A stretch of 64,000 bases of DNA from Chitinophagaceae bacterium (lineage in GTDB: Bacteria; Bacteroidota; Bacteroidia; Chitinophagales; Chitinophagaceae), in NCBI GenBank assembly GCA_020403425.1, contig JADBXR010000014.1, positions 1-64,000 of the forward strand, given 5' to 3'. Numbering within the stretch: the first letter of the stretch is position 1; each line of letters begins with the position of its first letter. The notes below the pieces were generated by a model. The model did no database searches and was not told the origin of the DNA. It was given only the letters and a program-made list of their open reading frames with translations. The position numbers were made by a program, and so were the translations under genes. Below, in pieces: positions 41,857 to 51,087 of this stretch.

Positions 41857-44412
41857 CTATTTTTTCTTGTTCGGGATATGCGCTTTCAGTTCAACAGAAA
41901 ACAAACGTCCGATGGAAGGTGAGCCCACAAATTCCTTTTGCGTAACGTTGAACAGGTTACTGACACCTGTACCAAGGCTTAACTCATTATTTAGTTTTAT
42001 CCCTGTACTGATATCTATAGAAGTAAAGCCACCCAACGCACCCCAGTCAAAATTCTTCACGTAATTTCTCGGTGTATTGGTCAATGGGTTAATACCACCA
42101 TATACCACACCTCTTTTACCAGCTCCAGCTTTGGTACCTATCTGGTTTCCGCTGTAGAGATCATACTCTCCCACCCAGCGCAGAGATATATTGAGGAACA
42201 TTTTACCCTTGGCAATGTTCTGGAAGCTGAGGGTCGATGAGAACCGGTTAGCTGCAGTATTTAGGCTTTTTTCTTCCAGCGACACATAGCCGTCTTTATT
42301 GGCATCGTTCTTAATATTGTCTTCTGTGATATCGCTGCCAAACCAGGAATATTTCATGGCAAGGCTGATATCATCCGTGAAATAATAATTAACCCCCATA
42401 TCAATACCATAAGAAGCCACTTCACCATAATTGAAATAGGTTGAAAAAGCTGCTCCCGAAAGAACACCTGTACCGTTTACGGTTCCGGGCAACAGTAATC
42501 CCGCAGTTGGGATACCGATGCTGCCTACACTTAACGCACGGCCACCCACTGTAATCGCAGGGCTCAGGAAATTGAGGGTCTTACCATAATATCCGTTGAT
42601 GTCGATGTATAATTTTTTACCGATGGTCCCTTTATAACCCAGCTCCCAGGTACTGATCTGTTCCGGTTTCAAGGGTACCGTGGTAGCTACAGCGGTTGCA
42701 TCATTGACATTGGCTCCGTTGGGGATATATTTCACACCATCGCCATTTCCGAATACCAGGCCAAACACGCTGGCACGCTGGAACAGGATGATCGGTGCGG
42801 CAAATGCCTTACCCCAGGTTAGACGAATGCTTCCGCCCGGTACACCTTTTACCAGCGCTAGTTTGGGAGAGAACATATTCTTAAACAGACTGTGATGGTC
42901 CAGTCTCGCGGCAGCTACCAGTTTAAAATCCGCCGGTAGTGTTTTTTCCAGCTGCAGTGCACCGCCATATTGTGTTACTGATACTTTCTGGGTAGCATCG
43001 GCCAGGCTGGTTCCGTAGGTTTTGGGATCATCTTTCTGGTAAGAGGCACTCACTACCATATTCAGACCTGCAGCAGAAAAATTAGTATTGTATTGTGCCT
43101 CTGCATTCAAACGTTTGGATTCTTCTTTGAACATATTTCCCAATCTTGTTGCAAAAGCTTCTGCCTGGTCAGGGTAGAGCTGGCCCACCGAAGCATACAA
43201 AGGACTGGTGGGATCTGTGATGGTACTATGCGTTCGGTTCCAGTAATCACGGGTATATCCGGGTATACCATACGAGGTTCCTACATTGGTCCAGGTTTCG
43301 TATACCTGTGCAAAAAAACGGGGGCTAACATAACGTAACTGCAGGTAAGAGAATTTCCAGTCGCGGATCTGGTTACGGCCCGTATTGTTCACACTTAAAA
43401 AATTATTGGTGCTTCCTCCATAAGAAGCGATCAGGTCTGCTTTCGATGATACAGCATAATACAGTTCAGCCGTACCGCGCACATGTTTGAACTGGTAACT
43501 GGGTATCCTTTCAGGAATGGCCAGCGCGGGACCATACACTGAACCTCCGGCATAGATGCTATCATGAAATTCAAAATCCTTTCCGGTGGTGTACTCACCG
43601 GTAAATTTATAGGCCCATTGCTGGTTAACCTTATTGGCAGTACGGAACCGGGTTGTAAAAACCTCCTGGTTACCAGCACCGATCGCAATATCGGTTCCCT
43701 GGTATCTGCGGGGATCTTTGGTAATGGTGTTCGCAATACCGTTATGTGCGTTGGGACCATACAAGGCCGAGTTGGGGCCCAATACGATCTCTATCCGTTC
43801 CACGTCTTCCTTGATCACCGTGTTCATGATACCGGATGGCAGACCACTTCCACCAGCCATCATGCTGTTACGTCCATCGGTCATCTGCAGGATCTTTGCA
43901 TTGAACGCATTATTGAAACCCCTTGCGTTAAAACCAACTCCCGTCACACCGGTTCTGATAAACTCAACCCCCTGTATCTTGGAAGCCAGTTCACCGATAT
44001 TAAACGAAGAGGTCTGTGCAAGGTCGCGCGATGTAATCACGCTGATAGTCGCCGGAGCACGTGTTATCTTTTCGGGGCGTTTTGAAGCACTCACTACCAC
44101 TTCATCACCCTTTCCGGACGTAGCTGTAAGGCCTATGGTAAGGTTAGCACCCGCATCGGCCGTTTTTTCGGCATCTGCATACCCTACATAAGAGAACACC
44201 AGTGTTACTTTACCCGCTTTAGATAAGGCAAGTGAGAAATTTCCTTCATCATCGGTATAGGTGCCTGCACCAGTGGATTTCACCATTACACTGGCGCCGG
44301 CCAGTGCCTGACCTGTTTTCCCGTCGGTTACCCGTCCGCTGATCTTAATGCCCTGGGCCATCAAAGCAGCCTGCACCAACAGCAAACATAAGAGTACTGG
44401 CAATCGTTTCAT
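41857..44412 (-). CDS. TonB-dependent receptor with carboxypeptidase-like N-terminal domain
   Basis: An 851-residue outer-membrane receptor. After the signal peptide (about 1-20) comes a CarboxypepD-regulatory-like domain (about 22-105, KISGRVTDGKTGQALAGASV). The plug follows (about 115-225, ARGFNNAFNAKILQMTDGR and GPNSALYGPNAHNG), then a 22-strand barrel. It is a single receptor without a SusD partner, so glycan uptake of the SusCD kind is unlikely. It imports a small molecule with TonB energy. Neighbouring hydrolases and a CoA ligase suggest an ester, acid or terpenoid-like substrate (inferred). Confidence 0.93.
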   Translation of the reverse strand: MKRLPVLLCLLLVQAALMAQGIKISGRVTDGKTGQALAGASVMVKSTGAGTYTDDEGNFSLALSKAGKVTLVFSYVGYADAEKTADAGANLTIGLTATSGKGDEVVVSASKRPEKITRAPATISVITSRDLAQTSSFNIGELASKIQGVEFIRTGVTGVGFNARGFNNAFNAKILQMTDGRNSMMAGGSGLPSGIMNTVIKEDVERIEIVLGPNSALYGPNAHNGIANTITKDPRRYQGTDIAIGAGNQEVFTTRFRTANKVNQQWAYKFTGEYTTGKDFEFHDSIYAGGSVYGPALAIPERIPSYQFKHVRGTAELYYAVSSKADLIASYGGSTNNFLSVNNTGRNQIRDWKFSYLQLRYVSPRFFAQVYETWTNVGTSYGIPGYTRDYWNRTHSTITDPTSPLYASVGQLYPDQAEAFATRLGNMFKEESKRLNAEAQYNTNFSAAGLNMVVSASYQKDDPKTYGTSLADATQKVSVTQYGGALQLEKTLPADFKLVAAARLDHHSLFKNMFSPKLALVKGVPGGSIRLTWGKAFAAPIILFQRASVFGLVFGNGDGVKYIPNGANVNDATAVATTVPLKPEQISTWELGYKGTIGKKLYIDINGYYGKTLNFLSPAITVGGRALSVGSIGIPTAGLLLPGTVNGTGVLSGAAFSTYFNYGEVASYGIDMGVNYYFTDDISLAMKYSWFGSDITEDNIKNDANKDGYVSLEEKSLNTAANRFSSTLSFQNIAKGKMFLNISLRWVGEYDLYSGNQIGTKAGAGKRGVVYGGINPLTNTPRNYVKNFDWGALGGFTSIDISTGIKLNNELSLGTGVSNLFNVTQKEFVGSPSIGRLFSVELKAHIPNKKK

Positions 44413-44439
44413 GTTATTGATTTTTGGGTTGTAGAATGT

Positions 44440-45372
44440 TTATAGTGGTTTGGTATTCTTTAAAAATTTTATCGCTGCGTCATTCACCGCTTCCGGTTTT
44501 TCATACTGCAGAAGGTGTCCCGCCCCAGGTATTAACTGTATCGTAGCCCCGGGGATTTGCTTGGCCACTCCTGCTACGTCTTTAACGGTCAGGGAAGGAT
44601 GTAACAGCTTGTTGGGTATCAGGCCGTCCTGTTCTCCGAATAAAACAAGAACAGGTTGGGTCAACTCTTTCAGCCTGTCTTTTACCGGCCGGTACAACAT
44701 ACCTTTTATCCCCATTGGTATCTGGCGGCAGTAGCCTTTAAAACCCGGACATTGCTTCAGCGCAATTCTTTCCTGTATCAGTTGTTGTGCCTGCTCCGGC
44801 ATGCTGAAAAAATTTGACTGGTAACTTTTCAGGATAGTGGCATTATCCTGATTCTCGTAAAAATCGGCAGTGGCATAGGTCATAAGCAGGTTGGCTTCTG
44901 CATCGGTGAATGTTTCCAATCCTGCCGGTGCTATCAGTACCAGTTTCTCCACCAGTAATGGGTGTTTCAGCGCCAGTATCATGGCCACCTGCCCTCCCAT
45001 TGAATGTCCCATAACCACAGCAGTGGGGATCGACAGTTTTTTCAAAACTGCTGCCACGGTTTCCGCATAAAAGTCCAGTTGGGTAGCAGCTTCCGTTCTG
45101 TTAACGGGGTCGCTGTTTCCGTAGCCCGGAAGATCTATGGCGATACAGCGGTAGTCCCCCGAAAGTTGTTCCATGTTTCTTTTCCAGTGAGATGCATTAC
45201 CTCCCAGGCCATGAATCAACACCAGGGCCTTCCCTTTTCCTGCTTCCACATAATTAACCAGGGTGGAATCCAGCTGTATTTTTTTGCTTTCAAAACCATA
45301 TGCAGGTATGCATTGTGCAAACGGTTTTGCTACGATAAATAAGAGTAATATGGTGATGATCGTCTTTTTCAT
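44440..45372 (-). CDS. Alpha/beta hydrolase, exported
   Basis: A 310-residue hydrolase with a signal peptide (KKTIITILLLFIVAKPFAQ). Catalytic features are VLIHGLGGNASHW, the elbow MGHSMGGQVA, the acid in LFGEQDGLIP and the histidine in PGAGHLLQYEK. The start overlaps the symporter stop by 4 bp (ATGA). It lies directly upstream of the TonB receptor gene, so it probably hydrolyses imported substrate in the periplasm before symport. It differs from the second, cytosolic hydrolase of the operon. Confidence 0.92.
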   Translation of the reverse strand: MKKTIITILLLFIVAKPFAQCIPAYGFESKKIQLDSTLVNYVEAGKGKALVLIHGLGGNASHWKRNMEQLSGDYRCIAIDLPGYGNSDPVNRTEAATQLDFYAETVAAVLKKLSIPTAVVMGHSMGGQVAMILALKHPLLVEKLVLIAPAGLETFTDAEANLLMTYATADFYENQDNATILKSYQSNFFSMPEQAQQLIQERIALKQCPGFKGYCRQIPMGIKGMLYRPVKDRLKELTQPVLVLFGEQDGLIPNKLLHPSLTVKDVAGVAKQIPGATIQLIPGAGHLLQYEKPEAVNDAAIKFLKNTKPL

Positions 45373-46904
45373 GCTTCTGCAACCGGTTTGATTTCGGTTT
45401 TCCGTGCATAATATAAAACAAGACCCACTATCAGCGAACAAAGAATGGCAATAGCGGCTGCTACCCCCGGATTACGGGTACCACTTTGCATATAGGGTGT
45501 TAATCTTCCATAATACACTGAAAAATGAACCGTTACTGCAGTAATACTGGCAGCAATGGCTGCGGTGCGCGGCACATCTTTCAGGAAGATCCCAAATAAA
45601 ACAGGCACAAAAGCTCCGCAGAAATATGCATATACCCCATTCTGTGCAAATATGCCTACACTGAGATCGGGCTGCAGCAGCTGTTGGTACGACATGTAGA
45701 TAGCGATCAATGCCATTAATCCGATCACGATCCGGTTCATCGTCAATTCGCTCACCATGCCACCGCTAACACCGGATTGGCGGATCAGCTTATGCCCGGT
45801 AAGCGGTTTGATGATATCGGAAGTAAATGTAGTGCTCAGAGACTGGATCAATCCCTCCAGTGTGGCCATGCCTGCCGAGATCATTCCCAATACCAGGACG
45901 ATAGCGATATATACCGGGAACCGGCTGACCACAAAGGTTCCCATCACACCATCCAGCGGTATCGGTTGTCCATTGAACTGAAGGTTTGGAAAAAGGATCC
46001 TCGCATAAAGACCCACAAATACCACCATGAAAAAAAGCGCTTGCGCCAGTATGGCCACAGTAAGAAATCGGTTCAGGTCTTTATCGTTTTTCAGCAGTAA
46101 AGAGCGGGTAAGGATATGTGGCTGGCAAACAATGGCCGTACCCACTACCAATTGACAGATCACCACTTCAAAAAAATCACGGAATAGTGGGCTTTGGGGA
46201 TTAAAGGGTTTCGCCAGTACCGGATCTATGGCAGCCAGTTTTGCCAAAAAGCCATGTACGCCTTCCGAAAAATAATCGTATCCCGAAGTAAGCAGGATCA
46301 CCGCCACCACCAATTTCAGGAAAGCTTGCACTGTATTCGTGTACACCATACTATTGGCTCCCCCAAACATCATATAGGTAAAGGTGAAAGCAACCACGCC
46401 GATCAGGGTTGGCAGTATTTCAAGATTAAGTGAGCGAGAGATCACCTGGGTTAACCCTACGCAGATCATCACGATAAATGCGATCATCAATAAAGAAAGA
46501 AAGCCGAAGAACAATGCAAAACCACTGCTCTGGTAACGAATGCCCATCCATTGTGCAATGGTACGGGCGTTCACCGACTGGCCATATTTTCGAAACCTGC
46601 GTGATAGTATTGCCAATGAAACCAGGGTTCCGATGGGCAGGAATACAGCCATGGATATGAAACCACTAACGCCATAATAGGCAACAAATCCAGGATTGAT
46701 AATAAAAGTAGCGGCACTGCTCATGGAAGCGGCCAATGACAGCCCCAGGAATGAAGGAGAGAATTGCATACTGCCCAGCGCAAAATCCTTCATGTTATGC
46801 GTGCGCAAGGCGCCCCTCACAACAAAAAAGACAATAGCACCCATATAAAGCAGCAGGGCAATCCATATGGCGGATACCATGCCTGGCGTGGCAATCTGGT
46901 TCAT
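45369..46904 (-). CDS. Sodium:solute symporter (SSF family)
   Basis: A 511-residue inner-membrane symporter with about 13 hydrophobic segments. SSF features include FVVRGALRTHNMKDFALGSM and SLAASMSSAATFIINPG in TM1-2. RSLNLEI and TGHKLIRQ lie in cytoplasmic or periplasmic loops. It imports an organic solute with Na+, plausibly the product of the exported hydrolase. ATG at 46904 is used. It is the first structural gene after the LytTR regulator (110 bp), on the same strand. Confidence 0.92.
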   Translation of the reverse strand: MNQIATPGMVSAIWIALLLYMGAIVFFVVRGALRTHNMKDFALGSMQFSPSFLGLSLAASMSSAATFIINPGFVAYYGVSGFISMAVFLPIGTLVSLAILSRRFRKYGQSVNARTIAQWMGIRYQSSGFALFFGFLSLLMIAFIVMICVGLTQVISRSLNLEILPTLIGVVAFTFTYMMFGGANSMVYTNTVQAFLKLVVAVILLTSGYDYFSEGVHGFLAKLAAIDPVLAKPFNPQSPLFRDFFEVVICQLVVGTAIVCQPHILTRSLLLKNDKDLNRFLTVAILAQALFFMVVFVGLYARILFPNLQFNGQPIPLDGVMGTFVVSRFPVYIAIVLVLGMISAGMATLEGLIQSLSTTFTSDIIKPLTGHKLIRQSGVSGGMVSELTMNRIVIGLMALIAIYMSYQQLLQPDLSVGIFAQNGVYAYFCGAFVPVLFGIFLKDVPRTAAIAASITAVTVHFSVYYGRLTPYMQSGTRNPGVAAAIAILCSLIVGLVLYYARKTEIKPVAEA

Positions 46905-47014
46905 AAGCAATCGTTACAATGAAAATATCTTCTTGTAACAAACAAATAACAGCTTACTTGCCAGTGTATGTTTTCATGGGGTAAACGATGCTTTTTACGG
47001 GGTGAACGGATTTT

Positions 47015-47743
47015 TCAGAGAAAAGACAAGCGGCTCATCAGTTTCTCTTTATAGGTCTTACCTACCGGGATTCGCTGACCCGCGATCACCAGGTCGTCCT
47101 CTTCTATGGCTTCTACCCTGTCGAGATTAACAATATAGGATCGGTGAACACGGATGAACCGTTGAACAGGAAATTTTTCTTCCACCGATTTAAGGCTGGT
47201 ATTAAGCAGGTATCTACCCGAAGAAGTACACACAAGTGCATAGATATCCGAGGCCTCGACCCAGAGTATCTCCTTCAGCACGATCTTCTCCAGCCGGTTT
47301 TTGGTTTTCACGAAAATGCCGTCATCAATCGTAAGACCCTCTTTCAGCGGAGGGGTGGGGTCTTTTCGTTGTGCCGCATTGTGCAGCGTAATTTCGATCG
47401 TTGAATAGAGCGTTTCTGGTTTTACCGGTTTTACCAGATAGGCATATGGTTCTGTGAATTTGGCTTTTTCAATGGTGGTGGAATCTGCCAGGGCCGTAAG
47501 AAAAATAAAGGGTACCTGGCCTTGCCGCTTGATCTCACGGGCAGTATCGATACCCGACATCTCCCCGCTCAGGCCAATATCCAATAAAATGATGTCCGGT
47601 TTCAGTTCCGGTATCTTTTTCAGGGCATCTTCTCCCGCATCAAAGCTACCTACCACCTCAAAGCCCAGATCGTTCAGCGAAAGTGTGATTTCTTTGGCAA
47701 TGATCCAATCATCTTCCACTAATAAAATTTTTATTCCTCCCAT
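47015..47743 (-). CDS. LytTR-type response regulator
   Basis: A 242-residue regulator with a receiver domain (1-125; VEDDWI acidic pair, phospho-acceptor Asp55 in IILLDIGLSG, Lys in YLVKPVKP). A LytTR DNA-binding domain follows (about 140-240; VEASDIYALV, RFIRVHRSYIVNLDRV). It is divergent from the 7TMR-DISM kinase across a very short spacer and co-directional with the symporter operon downstream. A local two-component system controlling that operon is the natural reading (inferred). Confidence 0.93.
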   Translation of the reverse strand: MGGIKILLVEDDWIIAKEITLSLNDLGFEVVGSFDAGEDALKKIPELKPDIILLDIGLSGEMSGIDTAREIKRQGQVPFIFLTALADSTTIEKAKFTEPYAYLVKPVKPETLYSTIEITLHNAAQRKDPTPPLKEGLTIDDGIFVKTKNRLEKIVLKEILWVEASDIYALVCTSSGRYLLNTSLKSVEEKFPVQRFIRVHRSYIVNLDRVEAIEEDDLVIAGQRIPVGKTYKEKLMSRLSFL

Positions 47744-47771
47744 TGCCTAAATTTACTTGAAATAAGTTTTC

Positions 47772-49781
47772 CTGAAACAAAGCCTGTTCATATTCCTTTT
47801 CTGCTGCCAGCTATTCCCGTTGTTTGCCCAAACCGATACGGTTTCTTTTAACGGGGGACCGATCACCATCAGCCACGACAGCCTGCAATGGCAAAAAATC
47901 AGCACGAACAGTGACACCTATTATACAACAGGATTCATATTAAGGAATTCCGCTACATACGACCAGGACCTGGTGCTGGGGTTCCCCAAAAGCGGGGTCA
48001 TCGCTGTAACCATCGACAATGGTCTGGTAAAACAACAGCTGTTTACAGGATCCATGTTACCCTTACACCAGCGAAGTCACCCGAGCAACAGCAATGTGGT
48101 CAGGTTCATCCTCCCACGCGATGCGGTATTCAGGATCTCCATCCGCAACAGCCCCATATACAGCATCTATCAGCCAAAAAAAACAGACCTCAGACTCCAA
48201 CCTACCACTGGTTTTGAACAACAGGATACGCGAAGACTTTTCTGGCAAGGTATTTTCCTGGGCACTATCCTGGTAATGGCTTTGTACAACCTGTTCATTT
48301 TTTACGGGGTGAGGGATGTAAGTTATCTCTATTATGTATTAAGCATTGCCGGGCTTGGCCTTTATCTGGCTTTTTATTACGGTTTTGGTATTGAATACCT
48401 CTGGCCTAGTTTACCTCGCTGGGATACTTTCTGTTATACCATTATAGTTCCCTTTACCAACCTGGCACGACTACTGTTTACCAAAAGTTACCTACGTACA
48501 GATATTTTGATGCCGCGGTTGAACCGAATCATTCATATACTGGTCATTGCCTGTGGTTTACTGATGGTAACTGGTATGGCCACATTCATCACTGATATCG
48601 ATTTTCTAAACTCGCTGATCACTGTAGTTGGCCTGGTAGGAACACTGGTGTTGGTACTGATGCTGGTAGCAGGGTTGGTAGCATATTATACGGATCGCTA
48701 TGAGCCTGCCAAATATTTCATTACGGCCAATGCCCTCCTGGTGATCGGTGCCATCCTTTTTATCCTGCGCGAAATGGGTTGGTTGGAAGACAATTTTTAC
48801 ACCCGTTATTTTGTACAGATCGGCTTTGTAATACAGGTCATCGTCTTTGCCCTGGGTCTGGCCAGCCGCTATAACCAGACACGCCTGGAACTAACACAGC
48901 AGAGGATTGAGAAAGAAAGGATGGCACTGGAAACAGAACGGGAGAAAAAACAATTGATTGAACAGCAGAAACAAGAATTACAGATTCAGGTAGAGCAACA
49001 AACCCAGGATCTGAAACAACAGAATATCACGCTGGAAGCAACCATTCATGAACTGGAAGATTCCAAGAACAAGCTGTCGCAACTGAATAGCGTAAAAGAC
49101 AAGCTTTTCTCCATTATTTCACACGACCTGCGCAATCCGCTGGCCACCATGCAGTCATTCCTTAAGCTGATTACCCAGCACCATGAGAAGTTGAATGAGG
49201 AAGAAAAAAAGAAACTGGTAAAAGAAGCGCAGGGATCTCTTGATTACCTGAATGAGCTACTTTACAACCTGCTGCAATGGAGTAAAAGCCAGATGCATTT
49301 GTTAGAGTTCAAACCAGAGCAACTACCCGCCAAAACCGTAATTGAAAAGAATGTACGCCTGCTTTATCTCCAGGCTCACATGAAGCAGGTACAAATTCAC
49401 ACGCATCTGGATGAGGGGTTGCTGTTGTTTGCAGACAGGGAAATGCTTGACTTCATCATCCGCAATTTGCTTAGTAATGCCATCAAGTTCAGTCATAAGA
49501 ACAGTACCATAGAAATAGTGGTCAAGTCCATACCCGCTGCTATAGAAATACAAGTGATAGATGAAGGTGTTGGTATGAGTGAAGAGACCAAACAACAATT
49601 GTTACAGGCAAGTTTAAGTAATTCAAGACGCGGTACCGCTAAGGAACGCGGTACCGGGCTCGGGCTCCTGATCTGTAAAGAATTCATTGCCCGTCACAAC
49701 GGGGAACTGGTTATTGAACAGCGCAATGGTAAGGGAAGTGTTTTTAAGGTGATCCTGCCCGTCTGGTTTTCACAGATATGA
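47772..49781 (+). CDS. 7TMR-DISM sensor histidine kinase
   Basis: Read from CTG at 47772 it is 669 residues: a signal peptide (KQSLFIFLFCCQLFPLFAQ), a periplasmic 7TMR-DISM extracellular domain, seven membrane helices (about 160-375), and a Gln/Glu-rich coiled coil (about 385-440). A HisKA domain with His451 (FSIISHDLRNPLA) and a HATPase domain (NLLSNAIKFS, DEGVGM, GTGLGLLICKEF) follow. A TTG at 47820 is the first conventional alternative start but would remove most of the signal peptide. It is paired with the divergent LytTR regulator. Confidence 0.9.
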   Translation: MKQSLFIFLFCCQLFPLFAQTDTVSFNGGPITISHDSLQWQKISTNSDTYYTTGFILRNSATYDQDLVLGFPKSGVIAVTIDNGLVKQQLFTGSMLPLHQRSHPSNSNVVRFILPRDAVFRISIRNSPIYSIYQPKKTDLRLQPTTGFEQQDTRRLFWQGIFLGTILVMALYNLFIFYGVRDVSYLYYVLSIAGLGLYLAFYYGFGIEYLWPSLPRWDTFCYTIIVPFTNLARLLFTKSYLRTDILMPRLNRIIHILVIACGLLMVTGMATFITDIDFLNSLITVVGLVGTLVLVLMLVAGLVAYYTDRYEPAKYFITANALLVIGAILFILREMGWLEDNFYTRYFVQIGFVIQVIVFALGLASRYNQTRLELTQQRIEKERMALETEREKKQLIEQQKQELQIQVEQQTQDLKQQNITLEATIHELEDSKNKLSQLNSVKDKLFSIISHDLRNPLATMQSFLKLITQHHEKLNEEEKKKLVKEAQGSLDYLNELLYNLLQWSKSQMHLLEFKPEQLPAKTVIEKNVRLLYLQAHMKQVQIHTHLDEGLLLFADREMLDFIIRNLLSNAIKFSHKNSTIEIVVKSIPAAIEIQVIDEGVGMSEETKQQLLQASLSNSRRGTAKERGTGLGLLICKEFIARHNGELVIEQRNGKGSVFKVILPVWFSQI

Positions 49782-49863
49782 GGAAAATCATCTTTTGTAC
49801 AGGCAGCAAATTTTAAATTGCCTGCAGCCACATGCGTTATTACCCCCATGATGGTAACCTTGT

Positions 49864-50928
49864 ATGAATGATACTGTTGTTTCGCTTTCGAAAAGACATG
49901 CATTTTCGGCCCACACCATTCTGTACTGGCGCATCATTCAAGTACTGGTATGGCTGATAGGCGCCGCTATGTTGTTAAGCCTTTTTCTAAGACCCAGGCT
50001 CGGTTTACTGGTCTTTTGGAATATCCTGATCCCGGTGGCACCCGCTTTGTTTGTTTTGGCAACCGGCATCTGGCGCAATGTTTGTCCGCTGGCCATTACC
50101 AATCTGTTACCCAGGCATTGGGGACTCTCGCAAAGAAAGAAACTCAGCGCCAGACAGTTGGGCATGCTGAACCTGGCCAGTGTGCTGCTGCTATTCAGTA
50201 TTGTACCGCTGCGTCACGCTGTTTTTAATACCAATGGCGTTGCCACCGGTCTGCTGATCATTTCACTGGCTTTTATGGGTGTGGTACTTGGTTTCTTCTA
50301 CGAATGGAAAAGTGCATGGTGCTCCGGTCTTTGTCCGGTTCATCCGGTTGAGAAACTGTATGGCAGCAATGTTGCCTTCAGTGTTCCCAATGCACACTGC
50401 GATAAATGCATGAACTGCGTGGTACCCTGCCCGGATTCTACTCCGAATATTCATCCGTCGGCCTCTGTAAAGACCATTTACCATAAACTCAGCGGCTGGC
50501 TCATTGTGGGAGGACTTCCCGGTTTTATCTGGGGTTGGTTCCATGTTCCGGATAACCGGTACATCGCGGGTATCAATGCGTTTCCGGGCGTGTATGAAAT
50601 GCCGTTGATGGGCATGCTGCTCACCCTGTCGATCTATGCGATCTTTGTAGAACTGATCATCCCTGGTCATGAAAGAAAACTCAGTGGCCTGTTTGCAGCG
50701 GCCGGGGTTTCCTGTTATTACTGGTACCGCATACCCGCTTTACTGGGCATGGGCAGTTTTGAAGAAGATGGTGTACTGATCGATCTCAGCCATTCTGTTC
50801 CTTTCTGGATAGTGCGCGGTATTACCGTTGCGGCAGCCCTGTTCTTCTTTTACTGGCTGTTGATCCGTCCTTCCAACAAACACAGCTGGGCCATCCGGCC
50901 ACCCTATGCCAGTAAGACCTTGAAATAA
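49864..50928 (+). CDS. Membrane 4Fe-4S protein (NapH/NosR-like)
   Basis: A 354-residue protein with about eight membrane helices. It has a WCSGLCPVHPVEKLYG motif and one 4Fe-4S site (CDKCMNCVVPCPDSTP). This layout recalls NapH/NosR/CcoG-type electron-transfer proteins, though only one complete cluster motif is seen. No reductase or cytochrome gene is adjacent, so its partner is unknown. It follows the histidine kinase on the same strand after 82 bp. Confidence 0.8.
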   Translation: MNDTVVSLSKRHAFSAHTILYWRIIQVLVWLIGAAMLLSLFLRPRLGLLVFWNILIPVAPALFVLATGIWRNVCPLAITNLLPRHWGLSQRKKLSARQLGMLNLASVLLLFSIVPLRHAVFNTNGVATGLLIISLAFMGVVLGFFYEWKSAWCSGLCPVHPVEKLYGSNVAFSVPNAHCDKCMNCVVPCPDSTPNIHPSASVKTIYHKLSGWLIVGGLPGFIWGWFHVPDNRYIAGINAFPGVYEMPLMGMLLTLSIYAIFVELIIPGHERKLSGLFAAAGVSCYYWYRIPALLGMGSFEEDGVLIDLSHSVPFWIVRGITVAAALFFFYWLLIRPSNKHSWAIRPPYASKTLK

Positions 50929-50930
50929 AA

Positions 50931-50984
50931 CCGCGCCTTTGCGTCATTGCGGGAACATATACTCGCAAAGGCACAAAGACGCGG
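50931..50984. repeat. REP-like extragenic palindrome, copy 1
   Basis: CCGCGCCTTTGCGTCATTGCG and the inverted CGCAAAGGCACAAAGACGCGGG form an imperfect hairpin between convergent genes. It is related to the copy at 62736-62782. Confidence 0.7.
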
Positions 50985-51087
50985 GTTCTGCAGCATCCGT
51001 GTTTGCCCGAATCCGGGTACTACCTCATACAAAGCACGAGAGCCGGAAACTATTCCGGCCCCCATGTTGATACCCGGCGAATCTCAC

